Shown piece after piece: positions 36,894-56,751 of a DNA stretch of 64,000 nucleotides. The stretch's first letter is position 1. Each line of letters starts with the position of its first letter. The position numbers and the translations under genes were made by a program. The stretch covers positions 25,376,001 through 25,440,000 of the forward strand of contig NC_092312.1 in the NCBI RefSeq assembly GCF_036785885.1. Direction: 5' to 3'. The stretch is from Coffea arabica. Its lineage: Eukaryota > Streptophyta > Magnoliopsida > Gentianales > Rubiaceae. The notes beneath the pieces are model-generated. The model was not told the DNA's origin and made no database searches. It saw only the letters and a program-made list of their open reading frames with translations.

Positions 36894-37964
36894 AAAATTA
36901 ATACATATTATTATTCAGCTTCTTGATTCCTTGGGTTTTTTTTTTTTTCGTCTCACAGAACGGCAAGAATTCACGCACTCAGTTAGATTAACACTCAGGG
37001 AGTCATCAAAGAACGGCCCAAAGAACAATCTAAGGGGGACGCACAAAGCAACCCGATTCAGCCAATTGGTGACAGAATAGGTCACCTGTGGATCTTAAAT
37101 CCAAAATAACTACCCCACGATCTTGGGCTTAAAGGCGAGAAAACTAACAAATCATCCTTGGGCTTAAATCCTAAGCGTGAACCATGAAGAGATTTAATAG
37201 ATAGAAATGATATGGTGGTCGTGAATTGTAATTGACGTGGTTCAATTTGAGTCATTAATTTTAATTTATTCTAAAAAGGATACTTGCTGCATCTTAAATT
37301 ATTTTTTGCATTTTGGGATTTCAATTTTTTAAGAAATAGTGGATTGATGATGATGTTAATAGATTTGTTTCCAAAATTATCATCAAAAATTCAAATTTTA
37401 AATTTGAATTTAGTGTGAAATATAGATAAAAGTGGGGATAACATTAAAAAAAAAAATCAAAACTAACCTTTTTGACTTTGTAAGATAAGATTGGAGACAA
37501 CATTAGAAAAAAATATCCAAAGTAATATTTTTGACTTTGGTGAGATAACAAACATTTCGAGATATCTCAAAATGAAAAGTATAACACTTTTAATAAAACG
37601 GATCACAATAGATTTGAGCACCTTAGTTTAGACCATTCTATGGGGCATTTTGAAGACTCACCATCCATTTGAAGATACGGTGGTTCTAGCTATTGCAAAG
37701 AAAAGGGTAAGAGCCCATTGGATTATTCATATTAACATGGACAGAAGTAGAAAATTTAAGTTGAAGGAGCGAATATTAACATATTTAAACCAATATGTAT
37801 AATATAAAATATTTTAAAGTTTTTTGTGGGGGCAAAAGTTTAAATTATTAATTTTTTAAAAAATATTTTCAATTTAAAAAATAGAGTTCTTCTCCAGACA
37901 GTTAAGTTCGTTCTTCAACTCAGCCTTCTCTTGATACAGCTCTTTATCCAAAGCCTAGCAAGGA
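36894..37964. other. Intergenic, possible retroposed segment
   Basis: About 36940-37200 begins with a T run, has higher GC than its surroundings and is bracketed by TCCTTGGG-like sequences (about 36928 and 37155), which could be a retroposed fragment on the minus strand. No B box was found. No gene seen. Confidence 0.3.
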
Positions 37965-38112
37965 TAGAAGGTTATTTGAAATAATTACTATAACATTTTT
38001 TTTGTGATATAATGTATGTGAAATAAAAAGATAGTTGAAAATTGTGTTTATAATGTAAACGGAACAAAATTTGAAAATTTTTTTTGGCAAATCTTGATAA
38101 CCAAACATACCC
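37965..38112. repeat. Small AT-rich MITE-like repeat, family A copy 3
   Basis: Aligns by eye with 30195-30360 (ATTACTATAAC, TTTTTTTTGTGATATAATGTATG, ACCAAACATACC). Its flanks (37895-37960 and 38113-38175) are less AT-rich and may once have been contiguous. Confidence 0.6.
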
Positions 38113-39064
38113 ATAGCTTTCCCAGTTACAGCAATGAATAACCCAAGCCCTGCATCCTTGTCTAATCTTTGCATTCTTTTGAAATTGTATAATTACCTTG
38201 AGCTTTGGACTTGAGACTAAAAAACGACCAACTTTTGTCTCCTATTCTTCATGCTAATTACATGAAATTTAGGTCTTGTGCTCAGAAATCAGAGCATTTC
38301 CCAAGTTAAAGGAAAAATATGGTAAGTCACATATATTTATGCATTCCCAAGTTAATCAGTGATCTTGTAATATTTTTTTTTCACCCATATTTCTTTTCTG
38401 CATACTATTATCATGATAAAATTTCTTTGTCGAGAAGGTTTTGATCCAGTGATAACGGTTGAAACTTCACGGATTAAAAGTAGTTTTTACATTCTCTTTG
38501 GTTCTTTAACATTGCAAAAGTATTCCTCTATCTATTATTACTACAACCACTCCATCTTTTCTCATGTTGTACTTTAGGATGAAATGCATGGCTGCATTTT
38601 TTCCTGTTGCATGATTAAAAAAGTTAAAGAGTACTGATAACATCTTCTTATACCCAATTCCTTTTCTGAAATTGCAGTTAAAGGGCATGCTTGAGATGTG
38701 CAATAAGTGATTAACAATGCACAAAGACAAACTATTGGATAAAAACATCAAAATTTGATGCTCTCTCAAGCAAGAAGAAGAAGCTTTATGATGATTTAGA
38801 TTTTGACTTTCATATCTGTAACACAAAAAAGAACGGCCTTTTGGACCTGTTCCTGGGCTCAAGTAAAGTTCAATCCAAGTTTAACAACACCAGTTTGTAA
38901 CCCATACATTCTAAACTCAATTAATCACTAAAGCGTCAATTTTATCCTCAATAAGCAACTGATATTTGTCATCCAAGATTAGCTTCTGACATAATTGTTA
39001 TGGAGTGTAAGGTATCATCTACACAAAATAGATTCAACAAGCACAAGTGCACTAGCTTCCGTTA
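38113..39064. other. Intergenic, no gene recognised
   Basis: A 118-codon minus frame at 38506-38862 lacks any recognisable domain. Nothing else stands out. Confidence 0.45.
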
Positions 39065-39386
39065 ATTAAAAAAGGGATAAAAATAAAAAAGCCCCTTATG
39101 GTATATCTAATACATAGAAAAGTCCCCCTGTGATTTCAAAACATACAAAACGACACCTCATGTTTTGAGCTAAATTGTAAACTAACAGAATTCGTTAAAT
39201 TTAATGGAATCCGGTAAGTTTAACAACCGAAACCGTCATTTTTGTTAACTTTAACGAATTCTGTTAGTTTATAATTTAGTTCAAAACATGAGGTGTCGTT
39301 TTGTATGTTTTGAAACAACCGGGGGGGGCTTGTTTGTGTATTAGGTATACCACATGAGACTTTTTTGTTTTTAACCCATAAAAAAA
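39065..39386. mobile_element. Palindromic Mutator-type MITE, about 304 bp
   Basis: The element is 39074-39377. Its arms of about 130-150 bp pair closely: CAAAACATACAAAACGACACCTCATGTTTTGA and its inverse both occur, as do AAACTAACAGAATTCGTTAAA and its inverse. The ends GGGATAAAAATAAAAAAG and GGGTTAAAAACAAAAAAG (right end complemented) match. The flanks ATTAAAAAA and ATAAAAAAA are a likely 9-bp duplication in an A-rich target. Confidence 0.82.
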
Positions 39387-39964
39387 CCAGGTCTATTAAT
39401 TCTCTTTTCAAGTAGCTTCGGTTAGTTTAAAAACCAACTAGGTTAATTTATTGTCTTTTGAAGTGTTTCCTATTCCCTTTGCCAAGCACCCTTTAAATGG
39501 TAAAAAATTGCAACAGAAAAAGAAAATTTGCTTCAACTTTACTAATCGCACGGTGCACTGGTCCTATTAGTTGCGGTTACCTACCTCAGAGGGAGGTGGC
39601 ACAAGGGCTACATCAATGATAATTGCATCAGTAAGTAGGACAACGAAGGGTGGCCAGCTTAATACCAATCTTGTTTTTGGAGTTAACTTCATCAATGGTA
39701 GAGATGAATTTCAACCAAATGAGGAACATAATCAATATATCATACATTTGCCACCAAAATTTTCTCACTTCCAAACGGTACAAAATGTCAACTCCAGTCC
39801 AGAGTTTAGTCCAATGAGTCTGATGACACCAAAGGAGTAGGAATGGACCGGATCAATAGACCTTCCAAGAAAACTGACATGCCACCTTTTGAACAGTGAT
39901 GAATGAATGGCCTGCACATTTTGGCAGATAAAAGACCCTTGATGATCAAACCACCATTCATCAT
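39387..39964. other. Intergenic, upstream of the small 40-kb gene
   Basis: An 89-codon frame at 39571-39840 without an initiating ATG at its start shows no recognisable domain. Confidence 0.4.
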
Positions 39965-39970
39965 TATATA
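39965..39970 (+). promoter_or_regulatory. Probable TATA box of the 40071 gene
   Basis: TATATA followed by CTAGCC, 101 bases before the ATG at 40071; a normal spacing for a plant TATA box and 5' UTR. Confidence 0.5.
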
Positions 39971-40070
39971 CTAGCCATGAGTTTTATTTATTAGGCAAAC
40001 CCTTGTGGATTCGAAATCCTATATTACTTTGTTCAAGAAACAGCTCCATTACATTAATTTGCTCTAGGAA

Positions 40071-40508
40071 ATGGGAAGCGAGTCCAAGCCAAATAAATTC
40101 CACTATGATTTATCCATGTCAAAGAGGACTCGAAGATCATTGAATCTCGTTGAAGATGATCATGATCAAGGCTCATTTCAAGCATGGCATGAAGAAGAAG
40201 AATGTGCCCTGGAATTTGCCATTGGGGATGAAGAAAAGGGCAGCATTAGTTTGAGTGAAGCATCGGAAAACGACCAAAAGAAGAGCTTGAAGCAGCTGAT
40301 CGGTGGAAGGAGCCTTAGCCAACATTTCTCACAGGAAGAGCCACAGCTTCAATTGGTTGTTAAACAGCATGATCAAGAAGGACTGAATGGATTGAAGTTC
40401 ACAAGGATGGTGAGTCGTTATGCAAAAGCTTTAAGCCATTTGATCAAGCTTAAGCGAAAACAACAAATGGGGCTTTACAAGAAACCAGTTCTTCCATTGA
40501 CCAATTAA
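40071..40508 (+). CDS. Small plant protein of unknown function, 145 aa, single exon
   Basis: An intact ATG-to-TAA frame of 145 residues with a TATA box about 100 bp upstream and an AT-rich 3' flank. Seen: a basic N terminus (MGSESKPNKFHYDLSMSKRT), an acidic centre (WHEEEECALEFAIGDEEKG), then KKSLKQLIGGRSL and a basic C-terminal block FTRMVSRYAKALSHLIKLKR ending in KKPVLPLTN. That C-terminal pattern (SRYxKxLSHLIKxKR, then KKPVL) recalls small angiosperm nuclear or regulatory proteins, but I cannot name the family. The opposite charges of the centre and tail suggest a protein-binding adaptor; that is inference. No membrane segment or signal peptide is visible. Confidence 0.8.
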   Translation: MGSESKPNKFHYDLSMSKRTRRSLNLVEDDHDQGSFQAWHEEEECALEFAIGDEEKGSISLSEASENDQKKSLKQLIGGRSLSQHFSQEEPQLQLVVKQHDQEGLNGLKFTRMVSRYAKALSHLIKLKRKQQMGLYKKPVLPLTN

Positions 40509-42075
40509 GTTGAAATCTGTAGAAACTAAGCAGAAATTATATGATTAATAGTCTTGGCTGCGGCTTAACCTGCGTCCTGCTTTGATTTGCAGCCCACAAA
40601 TTAATTCTGCTGCCATCTTGTTTTATTTATTGTTTGGCTTGTAATATTACTTTTTTGCAACTATAAATTTATGATATACTATTAATACTTTATAATTTTC
40701 TCATCCCAGCTATTGAGTTTTACCTTCTTATCTTCACCATGTGCATGTTTTAAATCTTTGAATTTGCTTCAATTCTACCTTTTTTTTCCCCAGAATCGAT
40801 AAAAAGTTCTATTGATAATAAGATTAAAATTACACTGTGAGTACCGGCTCATATTGAGCTATATAAAAGTCTACTAAAACACTGAGCTTATATTGATTAG
40901 CAGCATTTGTATGTCCAGTCAGTACCAAATTACATTTGGACGAAGCGTTGCTAGCTGGTGTACCATAACCCGAATCGCAAACCGGTGTGTTGATAAAACA
41001 GCCAATTAGGAATGAATAGAAAGACTGTTAGTCCTCTCTTACATTAGCTCATATTCATGAAATCAAAATTTGGGCAAGCTAAAAGTTTAATTTGTGGAGA
41101 TGCTTCCGATCAATAAATCTACTGGTTAACTGTTTCAAATCCAAGATTGTCAACATAGCTTCAAATACAATTTGTTGCTAATTAACGTGTAAACTCCTTT
41201 TTCTTAATCCTTTGTGTCATCAATTTAATTAATTATGTTCGTTTTGTTTTTCTAATAAAGTCTTTCCTAAGTTTTTTCTTAGCGGGAGTTTTTTGTTTTT
41301 CCTAGGAATTCCTAGTGAGAATTTTCAATTCCCCTAGGGATTCCTTTGGAAATTTTTGTGTTTTTTTGTTGTTAAATGTTAACTTATTTTAGATCTAGCT
41401 ATCGGATCTAAATTTTTTTTTGGAACTATTGACTTATTTCGATCGATTTCATCATCATTATTGGAGATTAAAACCATTGATCAGTAAATATGGTGATTGC
41501 AGCATACACATAAGGGATCTACAGCGATTTATCTATTAGAAAATAATTTTGAAATTTCTTGTATTTTTAGATCTGTTCATAATTTTTTCAAATCTGTTGT
41601 ATCTATTAAATTGTAAATATGTAATTTGTATTGTATGTTTAACCTTCCATTAGAGTAGTAGTAAAGTAAATCAAATAGTGTTGGATAATTTTCAACAATT
41701 TGTTAATGACTTTTACTTTTTATAAAAAAAAAAGAGTCATACTTGAACTCCATAGCATTTGGTCCATTGGACTGCTAATTGGGCGGTACCACCATGTTAG
41801 TTTAGTTTAGTCCAATCAAAGGATTGTTTTCTTATTTTTCTATGTATTCAATGCCAAATACCTTAGCAGGCAAGCGTTAACACAACTGAATAGATTATCG
41901 AGAAAAATATATAATTGTCGCAGCTTCTCAACTGCGTGCGTTAAACCAGGAATCTCCCATGTCAGGAGGCCAAGCAGCTTGGTGGAATGCACAGAAAACA
42001 AGATGGACTTCTTGTGGATTTGTACTTCAAAACCAATGGCTAAGCTCCCAAAAGCAGAAAATATGTTGGGAATGC
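40509..42075. other. Intergenic, no gene recognised
   Basis: 3' flank of the small gene, then AT-rich DNA. Overlapping frames on both strands near 41840-42190 run into the Stowaway element and are not supported. Confidence 0.5.
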
Positions 42076-42397
42076 TACTCCCTCCGTCCCACTTTGATAG
42101 TCTTGTTTTCCTTTTTCGTCCGTCCCAAATTGTAGTCCACTTCCCCATTAAGGAATGTAATAATCTTTCAAATTGTCTAAAATACCCTTATTAAATATCT
42201 TGTTATTAATACATTGTTATTAAATACTAACTCACTACATTGAATACATTGAGCTTTTCCAATGCACTCTTCGTGATTAGCATAAGGGTATTTTAGGAAA
42301 TTATTAATCTAAATTTATGTTTCCAACCAAATTAATTACACTTTCTTAATCTGTGTGAAAAAAAAACCAAGACTAATAAAACGGGACGGAGGGAGTA
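42076..42397. mobile_element. Stowaway MITE, 318 bp
   Basis: The element is 42078-42395, flanked by TA on both sides. The left end CTCCCTCCGTCCCACTTTGA and the right end (complement CTCCCTCCGTCCCGTTTTAT) are the standard Stowaway terminus. The TIR extends about 30 bases (GATAGTCTTGTTTTCC versus TTAGTCTTGG). It is the same broad family as the outer element at 12209-12931. Confidence 0.9.
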
Positions 42398-42831
42398 TAT
42401 TTTTACTTTACCACAAGAACATTAGCTCATGGATTTTGAATACTAATCTAAAACGCTAACTAGTAAATCAATTAAGAATATGGAGAAGTTTTGGCTTGAG
42501 GCGCGCGTAATTTTAGGGGGAAACAGAAGAACCTTGTGAAAAAACTAAGGGTGTACTAAAGTAAGTGCGTTTTAGACTTCTGGTTATACTAGTAGATTCT
42601 TTTCCTCTTTGAATTGCAGCATTTGATAGAATTTTGCAGGCACCAATAATAATACTGCAGATCTATCTTCGATGCTAAATTAAACATTAATTTGAGTGCA
42701 ATTAGTTTCTATGCACGAGATAGGATAGGTGGTTAACAAATTAGAGTATTATGTATGCTAACCTTTTCTTTCTCTCCTTTTCCTCACCAATTGGAGATGG
42801 CTTCTACATGACTTGCTAGATAAACTTGGAC

Positions 42832-43058
42832 CTCGTTTGACAAGTGAGTCTTTTGAGTGTTTGTCTAAAATTTTACTGTATCTTGGTGTAGTAGTTTTTA
42901 AAAAAAATTTTGAAGTGTGCTTTTTTTTGAATATTTTGAAATGTATAGTTTAAAAACTTTGAGAAGTTTTTTGAAGGTACTGTAATTAAAGTTTTTAAAA
43001 ACCTTGTAGCAGACAAACTTGGGGGAAAACTTGGCTACCAAACAAGACAAAAAAACAA
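42832..43058. mobile_element. Small TIR repeat, family C
   Basis: CCTCGTTTGACAAGTGAGTC at the left and, reversed, TTGTTTGGTAGCCAAGTTTTC at the right are weak inverted ends. The body (ATTTTGAAATGTATAG, AAACTTTGAGAAGTTTTTTGA, GTTTTTAAAA) recurs at 45283-45412. Autonomous source unknown. Confidence 0.5.
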
Positions 43059-43359
43059 TACAAATGAAGCACTGAGCTATCGCTGCTCGTAAAAATGTTT
43101 GTCTTCCACTACAGTTTCATTGGAATGTTATTCTCATGTTCTTGATTCATTTGCTATTCACTTTATATATGAGTAGTTTTTAGTTTTTGTTGTTTTGAGG
43201 GTTGCTATTAATGATAATGATGGGTTGCTATTTTGAATTGTATTTTTTCCACTTGAGTGCTTCTATTTTAATTAGAAAGGTGTCATAAATTTTTGTACAT
43301 GAAAAATCCATTTGATGCAACATGAAATATTAACAATGTGGTGTGATGCAACATAGTGG

Positions 43360-43896
43360 CCTTTTGTCTTCCCTTGGATACAATACGGTGCGTGCTATTA
43401 GTTCTGTGCCAATTTGTTCAGACAAAGAGAGAAGCTCATTGCTCCATTGGCAAAGGCGTTTCAACATCATTTGTGGGATTGCTCGGGGGCTTCTTCTGTA
43501 CCAACACCAAGACTCACGCACCGTTCATAATTATTCATAGAGATCTCAAAGCAAGCAATATTCTCCTTGACAAAGAAATGAACCCGAAACTTTCATATTT
43601 TGGCATGGCAAGAATTTCTGGAGGGAATGAGACAGAAGCAAACACAAGAAGAGTAGCTGGAACACAGTAAGCCGCAAATGCAAATCCTTGGTAGCATTCG
43701 GCTTAACATTAATGCACTACCACTTACAACTACATCCTCAGGATTTTTTTTTTTTTTGGGTGGTAACATATCCCTAGAATATGCAATGGATGGCGTCTTC
43801 TCTATTAAATCTGATTTTTTAGTTTTGGAGTTCTAGTCACTTATGACCTTTTGTCTTCCCTTGGATGCGATACGGTATGTGCTATTAGTTTTGTGG
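43360..43896. repeat. Direct repeats bracketing the kinase fragment
   Basis: CCTTTTGTCTTCCCTTGGAT followed by a CGATACGGT-like sequence and GTGCTATTAGTTYTGTG occurs at 43360-43409 and again at 43847-43896, with a few mismatches. The kinase fragment lies exactly between them. Confidence 0.8.
43410..43840 (+). pseudogene. S-domain-type receptor kinase fragment (pseudogene)
   Basis: Part of a plant receptor-like kinase domain, closest by eye to G-type lectin S-receptor kinases. Seen in order: [25 protein letters not shown], then a broken LYLHQDSR region needing a frame change, then [20 protein letters not shown] with the HRD motif intact. The activation segment follows as [25 protein letters not shown]. 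The DFG aspartate is replaced by Tyr. After a donor-like GTAAGC at about 43668, a further exon-like piece (ISLEYAMDGVFSIKSD, about 43770-43835) corresponds to MSPEYAMEGLFSVKSD and is followed by a stop. Frameshift, lost DFG Asp, degraded acceptor and absence of the extracellular, membrane and remaining kinase parts make this a pseudogene. Confidence 0.88.
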
Positions 43897-44602
43897 TTCT
43901 TTTGCCTAAATGGAGTGAGGTGGCCAGATGATGCATTAGTAAAACTTTAACCCACAATTAAGATTATATAAAACTTTAATAATAAATTTAAAATGGCATA
44001 ATTGGAATACCAAAAAGTAAGATAAAAAACTGCTTACCCTCGCACTCTAAAGTACCAAGACTCATGATACCTTTTATATAGTAATAATGATAATGATGGA
44101 AGTAAAGCTCATGGTACCTTTTCTAAACTAGTGCTGCTAAACTAACGGCTTTTATTGAATCGAATTGGAATGGTTTGAAATTTTTGGACGTGAATTAGAA
44201 TTAAGCTTAATTCAGTTTGCATTTGCAAATTTATCAAACACAAAATATTAGCTTAGTTAGCAAACCAAACTCTAGCAAGTTGAGCATAAACAAGCTATTA
44301 TCGAGTCGAATATGGTTTGAGTATCAAATAATTTGATCCGTCTTTCAACTTTTAAATAGAACTATAGTAATTTGCTTTCAAAAATTAAAGACAAATCCAA
44401 AGAGAGCCTTTTTTTTTCTCCTTTTCCATTTTGGATAGCCAATAAATTTTAATCCCAAATTAAGAAGATAACTTCAACCTCGATGATGAGCACACGTAAG
44501 ATGATGTGTTGTATACCCAATGTCTCTATAGCTAGCTGCCTAGCTGTTCAAGGGTCCGCTTCAACCTCACCTCACGCTCAAACTTAGAAAAGTGCTGGAA
44601 CG
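43897..44602. other. Intergenic, degenerate repeats
   Basis: No gene. The stretch 44150-44340 (GAATCGAATTGGAATGG… GAGTCGAATATGGTTTGAG) is partly self-complementary and may be an old hAT-like element. Confidence 0.35.
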
Positions 44603-44724
44603 AAGACGTCCTTTGATTAGGTGGTTCTATCCCTATTGGTCCGTAGGCTCAATTGAGTCTCCCCGTAGTTAGAGTAGGAATGACAATTGATAAAAAAAAA
44701 AAAAAAAAAAGACATCCTTTGATT
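44603..44724 (+). mobile_element. Short, 5'-truncated SINE
   Basis: The body is 44619-44708, about 90 bases including a terminal A run (44692-44710). It contains AGTCTCCCCGTAGTTAGAG and GGAATGACAATTGAT just before the A's. The flanks AAGACGTCCTTTGATT (44603-44618) and AAGACATCCTTTGATT (44709-44724) are a 16-bp target duplication with one mismatch. No internal promoter remains. Confidence 0.8.
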
Positions 44725-46019
44725 TGACCCTGGTGATGGGACCATCTCAAATCAATCCGAGCCCGAGTAGAGTTTTACTTTCAGTCTTTAATTTTAACTC
44801 TGAATTATGATTAGGAATGTCAATGGATGAAATTTTATCCCGATTTAATTTAGACCTAATATATTTCGATAGGATTTGAATTTAATTTATCAAATCAAAA
44901 CCCTATAAATGAGTTATAGTTTGGTTAGATTTTAATTTTATATAATTGAAAACTAAACCTAGATTTAAATCAAATCTTACAAAAATACATATATAAATGA
45001 AATAATCTCATTATAATTGGTACAAACATATATTTAGGAAAAGTAGAAAGAGTAAAAACAAACAAATACAAAATTGAATGTAACTGCAGATGAATCTTTG
45101 AAAACAAATAGTTTTAGTTGATAACAGTACTTTCTTTGAATTCATAGTATTATGTTCAACATCTTGAATGATAATTTTATTATTTGAAAGTAAAAATTGC
45201 AAGTCATTTATGCTATTCTTGTAACTCTATATATTTCCAAAATATTTTTACTTTAATTCTTTACCATACATTCAAAACAATAGTGCGTTTTGTGTATTTT
45301 GAAGTGTGTAGGTAAAAAACTTTGAGAAGTTTTTTGAGTTCCTGTAACAAAAGTTGTTAAAAAATTTGTAGGTAAATAACTTGCCCAAAAAACTAGCTTC
45401 CAAACAGACCCAATATCACAGATACTCATTAGACATACCTTCTCATACCACCCATAAGGGTTCAGGCCCAGATTTGAATCTAAATCTAATTAAATTCGAT
45501 TGATCTAAATCAGAATCAAAGGACCCTAACTACTAACATGCCTAATTACAATTTAAACAGCATATGCAGAGTCCTACGAGGGTTCAAAACTTCGAAGACT
45601 TAAAAGAGAGTTTTATGCCGCAAAGGATCCCAAAAAGAGCAAGCTGCTGAATCATGAATCTCTTCATCTATATCAAAGTCAATCCCAATTTTGCTGAAAT
45701 ATTTTATCAGAGCAACATAAATATAGATATAGTAAAACACATAATTATGGGAATTAACACAAAGAAAGAAAAACAAAAGTAAACGATACAATACACAGCA
45801 TCATCACAGCCTTGCCTCCTCCTCCACCCTCCTAGGTTAGAGTAGAATTTAAATCAATTGGATGTTCGGACCTCAGCTATCAATCATTCTACAAAGCCGC
45901 CTCTTTGGCCTTCAACCACTGACTGAACTCTGGCAGGCGGCTAAACATGAGTAACCTCGAACATATGATGACCAGAATCAACCACCACCATGTATGCAGT
46001 CAGCAACTATCAAAAGGAT
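44725..46019. other. Intergenic, possible hAT relic with nested family C repeat
   Basis: TTAGGAATGTCAATGG near 44812 and, reversed, TTAGGCATGTTAGTAG near 45545 could be the ends of an old hAT-like element, but no target duplication was found. 45283-45412 is a family C copy. The 3' UTR of the PP2A gene should lie just below 46020. Confidence 0.35.
45283..45412. repeat. Small TIR repeat family C, second copy
   Basis: GTATTTTGAAGTGTGTAGG, AAACTTTGAGAAGTTTTTTGA and CTAGCTTCCAAACAGACC align by eye with 42832-43058. Confidence 0.5.
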
Positions 46020-55915
<9,896 letters not shown>

Positions 55916-56300
55916 TTTCCTCTCCTGTTAACCTTTTCCTTCTTGCTCTCCTTCCTCTTTAAGCACAATCAAAGATCGATTTTTTTAATGAATTCTACAA
56001 CGATTTTACGAGGGCTTTCTCTGATTAATTGTAGAAGGAAGAAATGATTGGTTTTTTTAGGGAGATAAATCGGGAGTGTTTGTAAATGGTATTTAAATGG
56101 AAAAAACCGCTCTCTCCAATTGAGTGTAAGACACTGTGTGTGTCCGGTGTGAGTGCGAGAGAGAGAGAGAGAGAGACGGAATGGATCCTGAATTTCTTCA
56201 ATGATCTGCGTTTTTAACACACTCTGTTGTGTGTGTCTTTTTTTTTTTTTGGGGGGGGGGGGGGGGTGGGGGGAGGATTGAGAAATTGTTTTTTGTTTCT
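55916..56300 (-). promoter_or_regulatory. PP2A 5' UTR and core promoter region
   Basis: Upstream of the ATG at 55915, the minus strand shows a (CT)n tract (GA on plus at 56157-56176), which resembles the pyrimidine patch of TATA-less plant promoters. A T run and a long G run (about 56239-56277) lie further upstream. No TATA box was found. The start site is not defined. Confidence 0.4.
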
Positions 56301-56751
56301 TTTTGATATCTCAAAAACTGAAAATGAAAATTTCTTTTGAGACCTCATTGTGCACATCATTTTTTAAAGACTCGTGCACCTAATTGGTTTAATTCTTCAA
56401 AAAAAAACTTTTAGATTTAGCTAATTTAACTCATGCTGAGCATGTTACATTTATCATTGAGACGGTTTATTTGCTCATTAATAATTGTTTTTTAGTTTCA
56501 TACCTCACTTTTATCGAAAACACATGAAGAAATACTATACAGGAGAGGGTAGGAGAATATTGATGTTGGAAAATCAAGTGACATATGACTTAAAGACAGA
56601 ACTCTAATTTGTAGAAATTATTATATTTGTATCTATTGTTTAAAAATATTGATTTTCAGTCTTTTTTCTATGTTGAACTCATTCATATTAATTAAAAACT
56701 ATAAACGAGCACAGGTCTCACCTCAATAAATTTTCTTAGAATTAGAAGTAA
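56301..56751. other. Intergenic, no gene recognised
   Basis: AT-rich spacer between the PP2A promoter region and the Pack-MULE. Confidence 0.5.

Noticed and set aside
38506..38862. 118-codon minus frame
   Set aside because: No recognisable domain; composition resembles random AT-rich translation.
44812..45545. Large hAT element with nested repeat
   Set aside because: Terminal 10-mers match, but there is no 8-bp target duplication and the arms do not pair further; mentioned only as a possibility.
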